From: an uncultured Alphaproteobacteria bacterium
Lineage (GTDB): Bacteria; Pseudomonadota; Alphaproteobacteria; RF32; CAG-239
Reading direction: 5' to 3'
Assembly: GCA_900551585.1 (NCBI GenBank)
Contig: URWU01000055.1
Coordinates: 1-8,517, forward strand
DNA: 8,517 nucleotides
The translations under genes and the position numbers were made by a program. Each line of letters opens with the position of its first letter. Within the stretch, counting starts at the first letter, position 1. Below the pieces are notes generated by a model. It ran no database searches and was not told the DNA's origin. It saw only the letters and a list, made by a program, of their open reading frames with translations. Positions 1 to 7,857 of the stretch are shown piece after piece.

Positions 1-2
1 CT

Positions 3-269
3 GTTATTCTGCTGCAGCGTTCTGAAGGCGGTGCCTTGGACGGTCTCGGCGGCGGCAGTGGTGCCAGCAGCTTTTTAACCGCCCGCGGAACAGGTAACTT
101 TCTGACCAGATTGACCGCCATTTTGGCCACAATCTTCATCATTACCAGTATTTCGCTGTCGATTTATCATCAGGGTTTTGAACGTAAGTCCAGCTCTATT
201 TTAGAGGCCGAGCCGGTGGCTGCCTCATCTCAACCCGCCGAGCCTCAGGCTCCGGTAGCGGCTGAATAA
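3..269 (+). CDS. secG: Protein-export membrane protein SecG, C-terminal part (5' end outside window)
   Basis: SecG is the small inner-membrane subunit of the SecYEG translocon and helps SecA-driven protein export. The open frame runs in from the left edge and gives 88 residues. It begins just after the first membrane helix with the cytoplasmic loop VILLQRSEGGALDGLGGG, then SSFLTARGTGNFLTR, which are family signatures. The second membrane helix follows (about residues 36-57, LTAILATIFIITSISLSIY). The tail is rich in Ala, Pro and Glu, as is usual in alphaproteobacterial SecG. A TTG at 36 could be scored as a start, but it lies in the conserved loop and is not the real one. secG directly before pyrG is a familiar alphaproteobacterial order. 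The identification is by family signature and is quite secure. Confidence 0.9.
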   Translation, partial: VILLQRSEGGALDGLGGGSGASSFLTARGTGNFLTRLTAILATIFIITSISLSIYHQGFERKSSSILEAEPVAASSQPAEPQAPVAAE

Positions 270-289
270 TGACTAACTTAATTAAAATA

Positions 290-316
290 GAGGCACCTTT
301 ATAAGGAAGGTGCCTC
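290..316 (+). other. Perfect hairpin between secG and pyrG (terminator-like, no T-run)
   Basis: The arms GAGGCACCTT (290-299) and AAGGTGCCTC (307-316) pair over 10 bases around a 7-base loop. On the + strand the next bases are TCTCACTTTAAAAC, so the run of T expected of an intrinsic terminator is missing. The hairpin ends 14 bases before the pyrG ribosome binding site. It may be a weak secG terminator, a point of RNA processing, or a leader structure of pyrG. The stem is directly visible; its role is inferred. Confidence 0.6.
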
Positions 317-342
317 TCTCACTTTAAAACAAGGAAATTTAA

Positions 343-1980
343 ATGTCTGAAAAAACAAAATTTATCTTTATTACCGGTGGTGTTGTTTCCTCGCTGGGTA
401 AGGGTTTAGCTTCGGCTTCTTTGTCTTCGATTTTGCAGTCCCGCGGTTTCAAAGTCCGCATGCGCAAACTCGATCCTTACCTGAACGTTGACCCCGGTAC
501 CATGAGCCCTTATCAGCATGGTGAAGTCTATGTGACCGATGACGGTGCCGAAACCGACCTCGACCTTGGCCACTATGAGCGCTTTTCCGGCGTTGCCTGC
601 CATAAGACTGACAGTATTACCACCGGCAAAATTTATCAGCGCGTGATTGATAAAGAACGCCATGGCGACTACCTCGGTGCCACCATCCAGGTTATTCCTC
701 ATGTTACTAATGAGATTAAAGATTTTATTTTGTCAGACATTACCGATGAAGACTTTGTCCTTTGCGAAATCGGCGGTACCGTCGGTGATATTGAAGGCCA
801 GCCTTATCTGGAAGCAATCCGTCAGGTCGCTTATGACTTGGGCCGCGACCGCGCGATGTTCATTCATGTAACTTTGCTGCCTTATATTCCGACTGCAGGC
901 GAGTTGAAAACCAAGCCGACCCAGCACTCGGTTAAAAAACTGCAAGAATACGGAATCCAGCCGGATATGCTGCTTTGCCGTTCGCAAATGCCGCTTCCTG
1001 AAGGTGAAAAACGCAAAATCGCTTTGTTCTGCAACATCCGCGAAGAAAATGTGATTGCTGCTCTTGATGTTGACAATATTTATATGGTGCCGATTTCTTA
1101 TTCTCATGAAGGCATGGACAGACAAGTCTGCAAACATTTCGGCATTGAATGCGAGGGCGAGCCGGATTTAAGCAAATGGGAAAATATTGTTGAAACCATT
1201 CGTCATCCGGAAGGCGAGGTCAAAGTTGCCGTCGTCGGCAAATATACCCAGCTTCTCGAGGCTTATAAGTCAATCAACGAGGCTTTGAGCCATGGCGGTA
1301 TTGCCAATAAATATAAAGTCAGAATCAAATGGATTGATTCCGAATTGTTGGAAAAGAGCGATCCGGATATTTATTTGTCGGATGTCTGCGGTATTCTGGT
1401 TCCCGGCGGCTTTGGCCAACGCGGTACCGACGGTAAAATTGCCGCCGTTAAATATGCCCGTGAAAACAAAATTCCGTTTTTGGGTATTTGTTACGGTATG
1501 CAAATGGCTGTTATTGAGACCATGCAAAATGTTGTCGGCGTTAAAAATGCTTACACCACCGAGCTGCGCCCGAACTGCGAACCGGTTGTCGGCCTGATGA
1601 CGGAGTGGGAAAAAGACGGCGATAAACAAAAACGCTCTAAAGACGGCGATTTAGGCGGAACCATGCGCCTTGGTGCTTATCCCTGCGTTTTGGCGAAAGA
1701 TTCTCTGTCTCGCAAAATTTATGGCCAAGATCAGATTTCTGAGCGCCACCGTCATCGTTATGAAGTTAACAATAAGTATGAAAAACAATTAAACGAAGCA
1801 GGAATGGTTATTGCCGGACGTTCTCCCGACGGCCGTCTGCCGGAAATTGTTGAAATTCCAAATCATCCCTGGTTTATCGGCGTTCAATTCCACCCGGAAC
1901 TCAAGTCCAAACCGTTTGATCCTCATCCGTTGTTTGTGTCTTTTGTAAAAGCTGCTATTGAAAAATGTCGCTTGTTGTAA
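343..1980 (+). CDS. pyrG: CTP synthase (glutamine hydrolysing)
   Basis: This cytosolic enzyme makes CTP from UTP, ATP and glutamine, the last step of pyrimidine nucleotide synthesis. The protein has 545 residues, the usual length. The N-terminal amidoligase domain (about 1-270) carries the ATP loop [10 protein letters not shown] at residues 12-21, then [20 protein letters not shown] and [20 protein letters not shown]. The C-terminal class I glutamine amidotransferase domain (about 290-545) has the oxyanion segment VPGGFGQRG, the nucleophile elbow FLGICYGMQ with Cys383, and His517 and Glu519 in FHPE, so the catalytic triad is complete. AAGGA at 331-335 lies seven bases before the ATG and supports this start. 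A strong terminator follows. I see no G-run at the start of transcription of the kind that controls pyrG in Gram-positive bacteria. Confidence 0.98.
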   Translation: MSEKTKFIFITGGVVSSLGKGLASASLSSILQSRGFKVRMRKLDPYLNVDPGTMSPYQHGEVYVTDDGAETDLDLGHYERFSGVACHKTDSITTGKIYQRVIDKERHGDYLGATIQVIPHVTNEIKDFILSDITDEDFVLCEIGGTVGDIEGQPYLEAIRQVAYDLGRDRAMFIHVTLLPYIPTAGELKTKPTQHSVKKLQEYGIQPDMLLCRSQMPLPEGEKRKIALFCNIREENVIAALDVDNIYMVPISYSHEGMDRQVCKHFGIECEGEPDLSKWENIVETIRHPEGEVKVAVVGKYTQLLEAYKSINEALSHGGIANKYKVRIKWIDSELLEKSDPDIYLSDVCGILVPGGFGQRGTDGKIAAVKYARENKIPFLGICYGMQMAVIETMQNVVGVKNAYTTELRPNCEPVVGLMTEWEKDGDKQKRSKDGDLGGTMRLGAYPCVLAKDSLSRKIYGQDQISERHRHRYEVNNKYEKQLNEAGMVIAGRSPDGRLPEIVEIPNHPWFIGVQFHPELKSKPFDPHPLFVSFVKAAIEKCRLL

Positions 1981-1997
1981 AAGCCTGATAAGCTGAT

Positions 1998-2032
1998 AAA
2001 AAGTCCTTTAGGGTGGCCTGAAGGACTTTTTT
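1998..2032 (+). terminator. Rho-independent terminator of pyrG
   Basis: AAAAGTCCTT (1999-2008) pairs with AAGGACTTTT (2021-2030) around a 12-base loop, and the 3' arm runs into six T residues (2027-2032). It begins 18 bases after the pyrG stop codon. It should end the pyrG transcript and so isolate the next gene. Confidence 0.88.
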
Positions 2033-2111
2033 GTGCTTGCTTTGTCATCTTCTTTGTGTTAATCCGAAAGACGTTTTTTTATTACTAGTATTAACCCTAA
2101 TTAATATTGTT

Positions 2112-3224
2112 ATGTATCATTTTGATAAAGAAGCTTTAGAGCTTATGCGCAAAATTTATAATGAGTTTTGCCTGACGTCAAATTGTTTTGAGTTCATCAA
2201 CCCGTCACGCTTGGATAAAATGAATTTTATTATAAGCGGCAATGATGAAAAGAGTTTGCAAATTGTCAGAGAACTGCGAGGCCTGCATTCTTTTTTCAGC
2301 ACTTATAAGCTGGAAATGAATTTATGCTCCGGCAATCGCGATCCGGTCGAATTTCTTAAAAGATTTAAGGAAATTTACCCGGGTGGAATGGGACTGCTGG
2401 TGGCTGATAATGCTTATTATTCCTGGCTGATTGACGACAGCCCGCAGCAAACGTTTAATATCGGGCTTATCCGTCCGGATTTTGGTGAAGATTATATTCA
2501 AAAAATGGTCGCTCATCAGGCACCCGAACATTATGCCCTGCATATCCGCACGGTCAAAGACAAGAAAAACCATCTGGGAACCTCGCTTGGCTGTTATCGC
2601 AAAGACCTGAAAAAATATGAAGCCATTGCCGTCCGCAATGACAGCATAGAAAGCTGGGTTTATGCCGCGTATATTTATCATGAACTGAAACTGCTTTATG
2701 ACTATACGCCGGCATTTTATATAACAGAAAACAGCTGGACAGCACTTCCGCCGGAAGAAAGTTTCAAACTCTTTTGGGAATTGGGTATCCGGCCTCGTAC
2801 ACCGCAATATGCAACTTTGCAAGACATCATGGTTAATAACAGCGTTTTGTTTGTTGAACCTAAACGTTTCTCGGTAAGTACCTGTTCCCGCGTCAATTGC
2901 TGGCAACAGGAACAGAAAAAAGGAGTGGGGGATTATGGCTTCTATTTCTTTGACGAGGATTTTGATGAGCTTTTAAAGAGTCCTGAGCTTAACCCCGATG
3001 ACATTCTCTATGATGTAAACAATGCTTTGCATTTTGTGCCGTACCGTTCTGAGTTTGAGGAATATTGGGATATCATTCAGAAAGAACGCGATAATCTGCA
3101 TCAGGTTCAACACAAACTGAACTTTGAGGAAGAAACCGAGTATCGCCGGATTCATGGTCGGCAGAAAATGGAGCTTTTGATAGACCAACATCTGGACTAT
3201 GTCAAAAAACTGTTTGAACTCTAA
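2112..3224 (+). CDS. Unrecognised cytoplasmic protein, 370 residues
   Basis: I do not recognise this family. The frame stays open back to a TTG at 2031, but that lies in the T-run of the pyrG terminator, so the ATG at 2112 (MYHFDKEALELMRKIYNEF) is the better start. No clear ribosome binding site precedes it; an alternative is the ATG at 2145. The 370-residue product has no signal peptide or membrane helix and is rich in aromatic and charged residues, which suggests a soluble cytoplasmic protein. The middle has a Tyr-rich stretch (WVYAAYIYHELKLLYDY), and the C-terminal part is strongly charged and probably helical. I see no nucleotide-binding loop or known catalytic motif. Base composition resembles its neighbours. 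It sits alone between two terminators, so it is probably its own transcription unit, and the housekeeping genes around it say nothing firm about its job. Confidence 0.8.
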   Translation: MYHFDKEALELMRKIYNEFCLTSNCFEFINPSRLDKMNFIISGNDEKSLQIVRELRGLHSFFSTYKLEMNLCSGNRDPVEFLKRFKEIYPGGMGLLVADNAYYSWLIDDSPQQTFNIGLIRPDFGEDYIQKMVAHQAPEHYALHIRTVKDKKNHLGTSLGCYRKDLKKYEAIAVRNDSIESWVYAAYIYHELKLLYDYTPAFYITENSWTALPPEESFKLFWELGIRPRTPQYATLQDIMVNNSVLFVEPKRFSVSTCSRVNCWQQEQKKGVGDYGFYFFDEDFDELLKSPELNPDDILYDVNNALHFVPYRSEFEEYWDIIQKERDNLHQVQHKLNFEEETEYRRIHGRQKMELLIDQHLDYVKKLFEL

Positions 3225-3249
3225 ATCTTTAAATCTTCTAAACAACAGG

Positions 3250-3285
3250 CCTGCCGCGTGAACTTTTTGTTCCCGGCAGGTTTTT
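3250..3285 (+). terminator. Rho-independent terminator after the 370-residue gene
   Basis: CCTGCCG (3250-3256) pairs with CGGCAGG (3274-3280), extended after a small internal loop by GAAC (3260-3263) with GTTC (3269-3272) around a TTTTT loop. Five T residues follow (3281-3285), then GTTTT. It starts 26 bases after the stop codon at 3224. It separates this gene from kdsA, which therefore needs its own promoter. Confidence 0.88.
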
Positions 3286-3313
3286 GTTTTGGTTTATATC
3301 TTTTTCAATCCGG

Positions 3314-3342
3314 TTGCCAAATTCTGCTTTCTCTGTTATTAC
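3314..3342 (+). promoter_or_regulatory. Candidate sigma-70-type promoter for kdsA
   Basis: TTGCCA (3314-3319) matches five of six bases of the -35 consensus. It is followed after exactly 17 bases by TATTAC (3337-3342), which matches four of six of the -10 consensus. The site lies just after the preceding terminator and about 80 bases before the kdsA ATG, where a promoter is needed. An imperfect GC-rich hairpin (about 3359-3385) would then lie in the leader. This is a reading by eye, and alphaproteobacterial promoters often depart from these consensus sequences. Confidence 0.35.
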
Positions 3343-3421
3343 TTATGCAATTGTGATTGCTGCGGCACTTGTGTCCGCGGCAGCTTCAGCCGGATTTTTA
3401 ACCCAACAGGAAAGGTACAAT

Positions 3422-4267
3422 ATGGAACAGAGAGTTATTAAAATCGGTAATTTTGAAATCAGCAACCGCCTGCCTTTTGCTTTGCTGGCCGGTCCCTGCC
3501 AGATTGAGAGCCGCCAGCATGCCATTGATATGGCCGGCGCCATGGTCGAAATCACCAAAGCACTCGGAATAAATTATATTTTCAAAGCTTCTTTTGACAA
3601 AGCCAACCGCACGTCTATCAACACGCCGCGCGGTGTTGGGCTGGAAGAGGGGATGCGTACCTTTGATGAAATCAAAAAACTCTATAACAATATTCCGATT
3701 GTGACTGATGTTCATGAAAAAGAGCAATGCGGCATTGTTGCGCCTCATGTCGATATGCTGCAAATCCCGGCTTTCTTGTGCCGCCAGACAGATTTGGCGG
3801 TTGCTGCCGCCCGGACCGGCAAAGTCGTCAATATCAAAAAAGGCCAGTTTTTAGCGCCTTGGGATATGAAATCTCTGGTAAAAAAATGCGATGATTCCGG
3901 TAACTCAGATGTCTGCCTGACCGAGCGCGGCGCCAGCTTTGGTTATAATACGCTGGTCACGGATTTTCGCGGCCTGCCCAGAATGGCCAAGGACACGGGT
4001 TGTCCGGTTATTTTTGATGCAACCCATTCGGTTCAGCAGCCGGGAGGCAACGGCACAACTTCAGGCGGTCAGCGTGAATATGCGCCGGTTCTGGCTCGGG
4101 CCGCAGTCGCTGTCGGTGTTGCCGCTTTGTTCATCGAGACGCATGATAATCCGGACGTTGCTTTGTCAGACGGTCCGAACATGATTCCGCTGCATGATAT
4201 GAAACGCGTTTTATCTGAGCTTCAGGCTTATGATAAAATAACCAAAACAATTGTAAAACCTTACTAA
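3422..4267 (+). CDS. kdsA: 3-deoxy-8-phosphooctulonate synthase (KDO-8-phosphate synthase), metal-dependent type
   Basis: KdsA joins phosphoenolpyruvate and arabinose 5-phosphate to give KDO 8-phosphate, the precursor of the KDO in lipopolysaccharide; it acts in the cytosol. The frame is open back to 3284, but AGGAAAGG (3408-3415) six bases before the ATG at 3422 fixes the start. This gives MEQRVIKIGNFEIS and 281 residues, the normal length. The extra 46 codons upstream are leader. Visible motifs in order are LLAGPCQIES, KASFDKANRTS, TDVHE, QIPAFLCRQTDL, NIKKGQFLAPWDM, LTERGASFGYN, FDATHSVQQPGG and FIETHDNPDVALSDGPN. Cys26, His202, Glu239 and Asp250 match the four metal ligands of the Aquifex enzyme (Cys11, His185, Glu222, Asp233), with identical spacing among the last three. 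Escherichia coli KdsA has Asn in place of the Cys. So this is predicted to be the metal-dependent class. Confidence 0.97.
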   Translation: MEQRVIKIGNFEISNRLPFALLAGPCQIESRQHAIDMAGAMVEITKALGINYIFKASFDKANRTSINTPRGVGLEEGMRTFDEIKKLYNNIPIVTDVHEKEQCGIVAPHVDMLQIPAFLCRQTDLAVAAARTGKVVNIKKGQFLAPWDMKSLVKKCDDSGNSDVCLTERGASFGYNTLVTDFRGLPRMAKDTGCPVIFDATHSVQQPGGNGTTSGGQREYAPVLARAAVAVGVAALFIETHDNPDVALSDGPNMIPLHDMKRVLSELQAYDKITKTIVKPY

Positions 4268-4274
4268 TTATTTT

Positions 4275-4298
4275 GAACTGCCCCGAAAGGGGCAGTTC
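4275..4298 (+). other. GAAA-loop hairpin after kdsA, touching the next start codon
   Basis: GAACTGCCCC (4275-4284) and GGGGCAGTTC (4289-4298) form a perfect 10-base stem closed by a GAAA tetraloop, a very stable RNA fold. It starts eight bases after the kdsA stop and ends two bases before the ATG at 4301. No T-run follows (TCATGACAG), so termination without Rho would be inefficient. Likely roles are protection of the kdsA mRNA 3' end, partial termination, or hiding the only SD-like bases (GGGG) of the next gene. Confidence 0.65.
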
Positions 4299-4300
4299 TC

Positions 4301-4723
4301 ATGACAGAAAAATCAATGAGCAAAATCGGCTGCAGTTTTATTTTTATTCTACTGATTTTAGGCGGCGGTATGTTGCTTCATTCCCGTCTGGCTCAGCCTG
4401 TTGCACATGGCAGCCGGTGCAAACCGCCGAGTGCGGCGGAAGATTCCAAAACCATCTCAGGAGAGAATGTCCGGCAGTTATTGCTGCGTCTGCAACTGCA
4501 TCGGGCATTTCTGGAAACAGATAAATTCGGGGAGGATATGGCCGAGCTTGTTTTTTGGGCGCAGGAATATCACTCTGCCGACAAGCATACTTTCACTTCA
4601 AAAGCTCAGATTATTGAAACAATCAACAAACAATACCAAAAAGAATGTCTGGTTATGCCGCTTTGGCTGACAGAAGTCTTAAAAGAATTTGCACCTGATA
4701 ACACAAAAGGGGCCGGCGGCTAA
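4301..4723 (+). CDS. Small membrane-anchored protein of unknown function
   Basis: I do not recognise this protein. From the ATG at 4301 it has 140 residues; an in-frame ATG at 4316 (MSKIGCSF) would give 135 and may be the real start, because the first lies two bases after a stable hairpin. The N-terminus is a single hydrophobic segment (about residues 9-26, IGCSFIFILLILGGGMLL) followed by a basic stretch. This suggests a signal anchor with the rest in the periplasm, or an uncleaved signal sequence; no lipobox is evident. The rest (about 50-130) looks helical, with RQLLLRLQLHRAFLETDKF and KAQIIETINKQYQKE. Two Cys lie outside the membrane segment. The stop at 4721-4723 runs into the recO ribosome binding site, so it is probably cotranscribed with recO and parC. 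Its extent is credible because its spacing to recO is tight, but no homologue comes to mind. Confidence 0.65.
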   Translation: MTEKSMSKIGCSFIFILLILGGGMLLHSRLAQPVAHGSRCKPPSAAEDSKTISGENVRQLLLRLQLHRAFLETDKFGEDMAELVFWAQEYHSADKHTFTSKAQIIETINKQYQKECLVMPLWLTEVLKEFAPDNTKGAGG

Positions 4724-4735
4724 AAGGCACGTTTT

Positions 4736-5458
4736 ATGAAATTTAACGACGAAGGCTATATAATCAACATCAAAAAGCATGGCGAGAGTTCGGCAATTCT
4801 CACGGTGTTGACGCGTGACAACGGCAAGGTTGTCGGCTTTGTCAAAAACGGCCTGACGCGCAAAAACCTCGGGGTTTATCAACTTGGCAATCTCGTCGCT
4901 ATAGAGGCTTATTCGCGGGTTGATGAGAATATGCTGAGCCTGAAGGTTGAGCTGGTTTCGCCGACTGCGGTCAATTTTTTGAACGATCCGGCCAAGCTGG
5001 AAACGCTGGCCTCTTTTTGCGGTTTGTGCAATATTTGCATGCCGGAACAAATGGCTCTGGAAAGATTATTTTATTATGCGGACAGTTTCTTTAATCTGAT
5101 ACTTGAAGATAATTGGATAACTCATTATGCTTACTTTGAGTTTTATCTTCTTGATTTTTTAGGAATCTCCCTTGATCTGAGCGAATGTTCCGCAACGGGG
5201 ACAACCGAAAATCTGGTTTATGTATCACCTAAAACCGGCAAAGCCGTTTGTGCCGAAGCCGGAGAACCTTATAAGAACAGACTGTTTAGTTTTCCACAAT
5301 TCATCTTAGAGCAAAATTATGAGCCAACCCCGCAGGAACTAAGGGATTTACTAGAAATGACGGCATTTTTTCTAAACAAAAACTTTTTTCAAACTCACGG
5401 CTTGAAATTCCCGCCAAACCGTGCTAATTTGCTGCATAATTTGGGATTAAACAGGTGA
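4736..5458 (+). CDS. recO: DNA repair protein RecO
   Basis: RecO works with RecR in the RecFOR pathway, where it displaces SSB, anneals complementary strands and loads RecA at gaps. The 240 residues are of normal length. The N-terminal OB-fold (about 1-80) begins [20 protein letters not shown], with [15 protein letters not shown] next. The helical C-terminal part includes [34 protein letters not shown] and FSFPQFIL. Cys151 and Cys172 sit in the region that forms a zinc finger in some RecO proteins, but the full CxxC...CxxC pattern is missing. A separate cluster at Cys95, Cys98 and Cys101 is present, and I would not assign metal binding to it. AAGG (4724-4727), overlapping the end of the previous gene, lies eight bases before the ATG. 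The stop is four bases from the parC start, so the two are surely one transcript. recO next to parC is also found in other alphaproteobacteria. Confidence 0.93.
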   Translation: MKFNDEGYIINIKKHGESSAILTVLTRDNGKVVGFVKNGLTRKNLGVYQLGNLVAIEAYSRVDENMLSLKVELVSPTAVNFLNDPAKLETLASFCGLCNICMPEQMALERLFYYADSFFNLILEDNWITHYAYFEFYLLDFLGISLDLSECSATGTTENLVYVSPKTGKAVCAEAGEPYKNRLFSFPQFILEQNYEPTPQELRDLLEMTAFFLNKNFFQTHGLKFPPNRANLLHNLGLNR

Positions 5459-5462
5459 AAAT

Positions 5463-7685
5463 ATGGCCGAAGCAATAGAAAAAATTAAAGATGTCCATTT
5501 AGCCGAAGAGCTGAGCAGCAGATATTTGTCTTATGCAATGTCGACGATTGTCGATCGTGCGCTGCCCGACGTGCGTGATGGTTTGAAACCCGTTCACCGC
5601 CGTTTGCTTTATGCAATGCGCCAGCTGCATTTGGATCCGAAATCCGGTTTTAAGAAATGCGCCCGCGTTGTCGGTGATGTTATCGGTAAGTATCACCCGC
5701 ACGGTGACAGCGCCGTTTATGGCGCGATGGTGCGTTTGGCGCAAGATTTTTCAGTGCGTTATCCTCTGGTTGACGGACAGGGCAACTTCGGCAACATTGA
5801 CGGAGACGGCGCAGCCGCCATGCGTTATACCGAAGCGCGCCTGACCGAATTTGCCATGGCGGTTATGGAAGGCCTGACCGAAAATGCCGTCGATTTTCGT
5901 GACACTTATGACGGTGAAGAAGACGAACCTGTTGTTATGCCTTCTATGGTTCCGAACCTTTTGTGCAACGGCTCAATGGGTATTGCCGTCGGTATGGCGA
6001 CCAATATTCCGCCGCACAACCTGAGTGAAGTTTGTGACGCTTTGCTTTATATCATTGAAAACCCTGATTGTGAAATCGAACCTTTGGTTAAACGTATTAA
6101 AGGACCTGATTTCCCGACCGGCGGCGTGATTATTGATAAATTTGCAACAATTTTAGATGCTTATACACACGGCAAAGGCACTTTCCGCATTCGTGCCAAA
6201 TGGGAAAAAGAAGAACTGAGCCACGGCCAATATCAGATTATCATAAAAGAAATCCCTTATCAGGTTGTTAAATCCAAGCTGATTGAGAAAATTGCCGCTT
6301 TGCTGATGGATAAAAAACTGCCGCTGTTGAATGATATCCGTGATGAATCGGCCCAAGATGTCCGTATTGTTCTGGAACCCAAAAACCGTACGGTTGATGC
6401 GGCTTTGCTGATGGAACATCTGTTCAAGCAGACTGATTTAGAAGTCCGCTTCACAATGAACATGAATGTTCTCGATTCTGATACTGTTCCGCGGGTCATG
6501 AATATTAAAGAAGTTTTGGTCGAGTTTTTGAATCACCGCCATAATGTTTTGAAGCGCCGGGTCAATTTCCGTCTTGATAAAATTAATGCCCGTATGGAAC
6601 TCTTAAGCGGCTATCTGATTGCTTATCTCAACCTTGACGAGGTTATTCGCATTATCCGTGAAGACGATGAGCCCAAAGCGTCTTTGATGAAAAAATTTGC
6701 GCTTAGCGATACTCAGGCCGAAGCCATTTTGAACATGAAACTGCGCTCTTTGCGTAAATTGGAAGAAATGGAAATCCGCAAGGAATATGATGACCTGGCC
6801 GCAGAAAAGAGCGAGCTTGAAGCCTTGATGGCCGATGAAGGCAAACGCTGGGAAGCCATTGCCAATGAAATCAAAGCCACCAAAGAAAAATTCGGTAAGA
6901 AGACAGCTTTGGGACGCCGCCGCACGGAGTTTGCCGAAGTTGCCGAAGATATTGATGTTCCGGTAGAAGTCTTTATTGAGAAAGAGCCGATTACCGTTAT
7001 CTTGTCGCAAAAAGGCTGGATTAGGGCTTTGAAAGGCTACAGCGATTTGAACGAGGAGTTCAAGTTCAAAGATGATGACGCTTTGCTTTTTGCCATTCAT
7101 GCCCAGACAACGGATAAAATCATTTTGTTTGATACGTCCGGAAAATTCTTTACCATTCCGGCTAATGAAATTCCGTCCGGTCGCGGTTTCGGTCAGCCGC
7201 TGCGTTTGATGGTCGACTTGGGAATCAATGACAATATCAGCGATATGTTTGTTTTTGAACCCAAAGCCCAATATCTGATTGCTTCAAATTCCGGACGCGG
7301 CTTTGTTGTTGATGAAAATCATATCATGGCACAAACCCGCAACGGCCGTAAGATTATGAATGTTGAAAACGGTGAAACCGCCAAATTCTGCAAGAAAATC
7401 AGCGGTGATATGGTTGCCACAATCGGTGATAATCGTAAATTGCTGGTCTTCAAGGTGGAAGAAATCCCGACCATGGCCAGAGGCCGCGGCGTTACTTTGC
7501 AGAAATATAAGGACGGCGGCTTGAGCGATATTCAAATCTTCAATGAGGCAGACGGCTTTACTTATACCAGAGCCGGCGGTACAAAAACGGAAACGGATTT
7601 GCTGACTTGGCTGGGGCATCGTGCTCAGGTCGGAAAGCTGGCGCCTTTCGGTTTCCCGAAGAGCAATAAGTTCTTAAAAGATTAA
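5463..7685 (+). CDS. parC: DNA topoisomerase IV subunit A
   Basis: ParC is the DNA breaking and rejoining subunit of topoisomerase IV, which with ParE unlinks daughter chromosomes. The 740-residue length and the ending [19 protein letters not shown] fit alphaproteobacterial ParC; the GyrA box (QRRGGKG) is absent, which argues against GyrA. The breakage-reunion domain (about 30-490) has [16 protein letters not shown], the quinolone region [33 protein letters not shown] with catalytic Tyr122, and [17 protein letters not shown] coiled-coil stretch (about 430-480) precedes the C-terminal beta-pinwheel (about 500-740). At the two key quinolone positions it has Ser83 and Gly87; the second is usually Glu or Asp. 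AGGTGA (5453-5458), covering the recO stop, is the ribosome binding site, so translation is likely coupled. parE is not in the window. Confidence 0.96.
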   Translation: MAEAIEKIKDVHLAEELSSRYLSYAMSTIVDRALPDVRDGLKPVHRRLLYAMRQLHLDPKSGFKKCARVVGDVIGKYHPHGDSAVYGAMVRLAQDFSVRYPLVDGQGNFGNIDGDGAAAMRYTEARLTEFAMAVMEGLTENAVDFRDTYDGEEDEPVVMPSMVPNLLCNGSMGIAVGMATNIPPHNLSEVCDALLYIIENPDCEIEPLVKRIKGPDFPTGGVIIDKFATILDAYTHGKGTFRIRAKWEKEELSHGQYQIIIKEIPYQVVKSKLIEKIAALLMDKKLPLLNDIRDESAQDVRIVLEPKNRTVDAALLMEHLFKQTDLEVRFTMNMNVLDSDTVPRVMNIKEVLVEFLNHRHNVLKRRVNFRLDKINARMELLSGYLIAYLNLDEVIRIIREDDEPKASLMKKFALSDTQAEAILNMKLRSLRKLEEMEIRKEYDDLAAEKSELEALMADEGKRWEAIANEIKATKEKFGKKTALGRRRTEFAEVAEDIDVPVEVFIEKEPITVILSQKGWIRALKGYSDLNEEFKFKDDDALLFAIHAQTTDKIILFDTSGKFFTIPANEIPSGRGFGQPLRLMVDLGINDNISDMFVFEPKAQYLIASNSGRGFVVDENHIMAQTRNGRKIMNVENGETAKFCKKISGDMVATIGDNRKLLVFKVEEIPTMARGRGVTLQKYKDGGLSDIQIFNEADGFTYTRAGGTKTETDLLTWLGHRAQVGKLAPFGFPKSNKFLKD

Positions 7686-7691
7686 ACATCA

Positions 7692-7720
7692 GGGCAGGCC
7701 TTCAACGGTCTGCCTTTGTT
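7692..7720 (+). terminator. Rho-independent terminator of the recO-parC unit
   Basis: GGCAGGCC (7693-7700) pairs with GGTCTGCC (7707-7714), with one G-T pair, around the loop TTCAAC. TTTGTT follows (7715-7720). It begins seven bases after the parC stop. The stem is good and the T-run is short. Confidence 0.75.
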
Positions 7721-7728
7721 AAAAGAAC

Positions 7729-7767
7729 TTTGTCACCCTGAGCGTAGTCGAAGGGTCTCAGCAAATT
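7729..7767 (+). repeat. Palindromic intergenic repeat, copy 1 (39 bases)
   Basis: This block is identical over 39 bases to the one at 7802-7840. It can fold by pairing ACCCT (7735-7739) with AGGGT (7752-7756) around GAGCGTAGTCGA, or by pairing CTGAG with CTCAG. Each copy is also preceded by AAAGAACTT (7722-7730 here, 7788-7796 for copy 2), so the duplicated unit is larger than the core. I recall similar ACCCTGAGC...GAAGGGTCTC repeats scattered between genes in unrelated bacteria, which a search would confirm. Confidence 0.92.
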
Positions 7768-7801
7768 GACAGAAATCATTGGTTCTGAAAGAACTTAAGA
7801 T

Positions 7802-7840
7802 TTTGTCACCCTGAGCGTAGTCGAAGGGTCTCAGCAAATT
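7802..7840 (+). repeat. Palindromic intergenic repeat, copy 2 (39 bases)
   Basis: It is identical to copy 1 and in the same direction, 73 bases further on, with arms ACCCT (7808-7812) and AGGGT (7825-7829). It ends 17 bases before the ATG of the GIY-YIG gene and would lie in that gene's leader. The lack of any difference between the copies suggests recent duplication or gene conversion. A short separate hairpin, GTTCT-GAA-AGAAC (7782-7794), lies between the two copies. Confidence 0.92.
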
Positions 7841-7857
7841 AATATAAAGGCAAGTTT

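Noticed and set aside
2031..2111. Longer form of the 370-residue protein starting with TTG at 2031
   Set aside because: The TTG lies in the T-run of the pyrG terminator, so it would be at the extreme end of that transcript and has no ribosome binding site.
2870..2882. GGTAAGTA resembling an intron 5' splice site
   Set aside because: The reading frame continues intact through it and the genome is bacterial; it is a chance match.
3284..3421. N-terminal extension of KdsA with a hydrophobic segment, as a signal peptide
   Set aside because: It would start inside the T-run of the preceding terminator. A good ribosome binding site at 3408-3415 and the family's normal length place the start at 3422, and KdsA is cytosolic.
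6603..7271. 222-residue open frame on the - strand inside parC
   Set aside because: It is a shadow of the parC codons on the opposite strand, with no recognisable motif or ribosome binding site.
5463..7685. Gyrase subunit A instead of ParC
   Set aside because: The protein is only 740 residues, lacks the GyrA box, ends in the ParC-type GFPKSN motif and follows recO.
7729..7840. CRISPR array from two identical 39-base repeats
   Set aside because: There are only two direct copies with one 34-base spacer, an inverted copy lies nearby, no cas genes are present, and the repeats are of a palindromic intergenic type.
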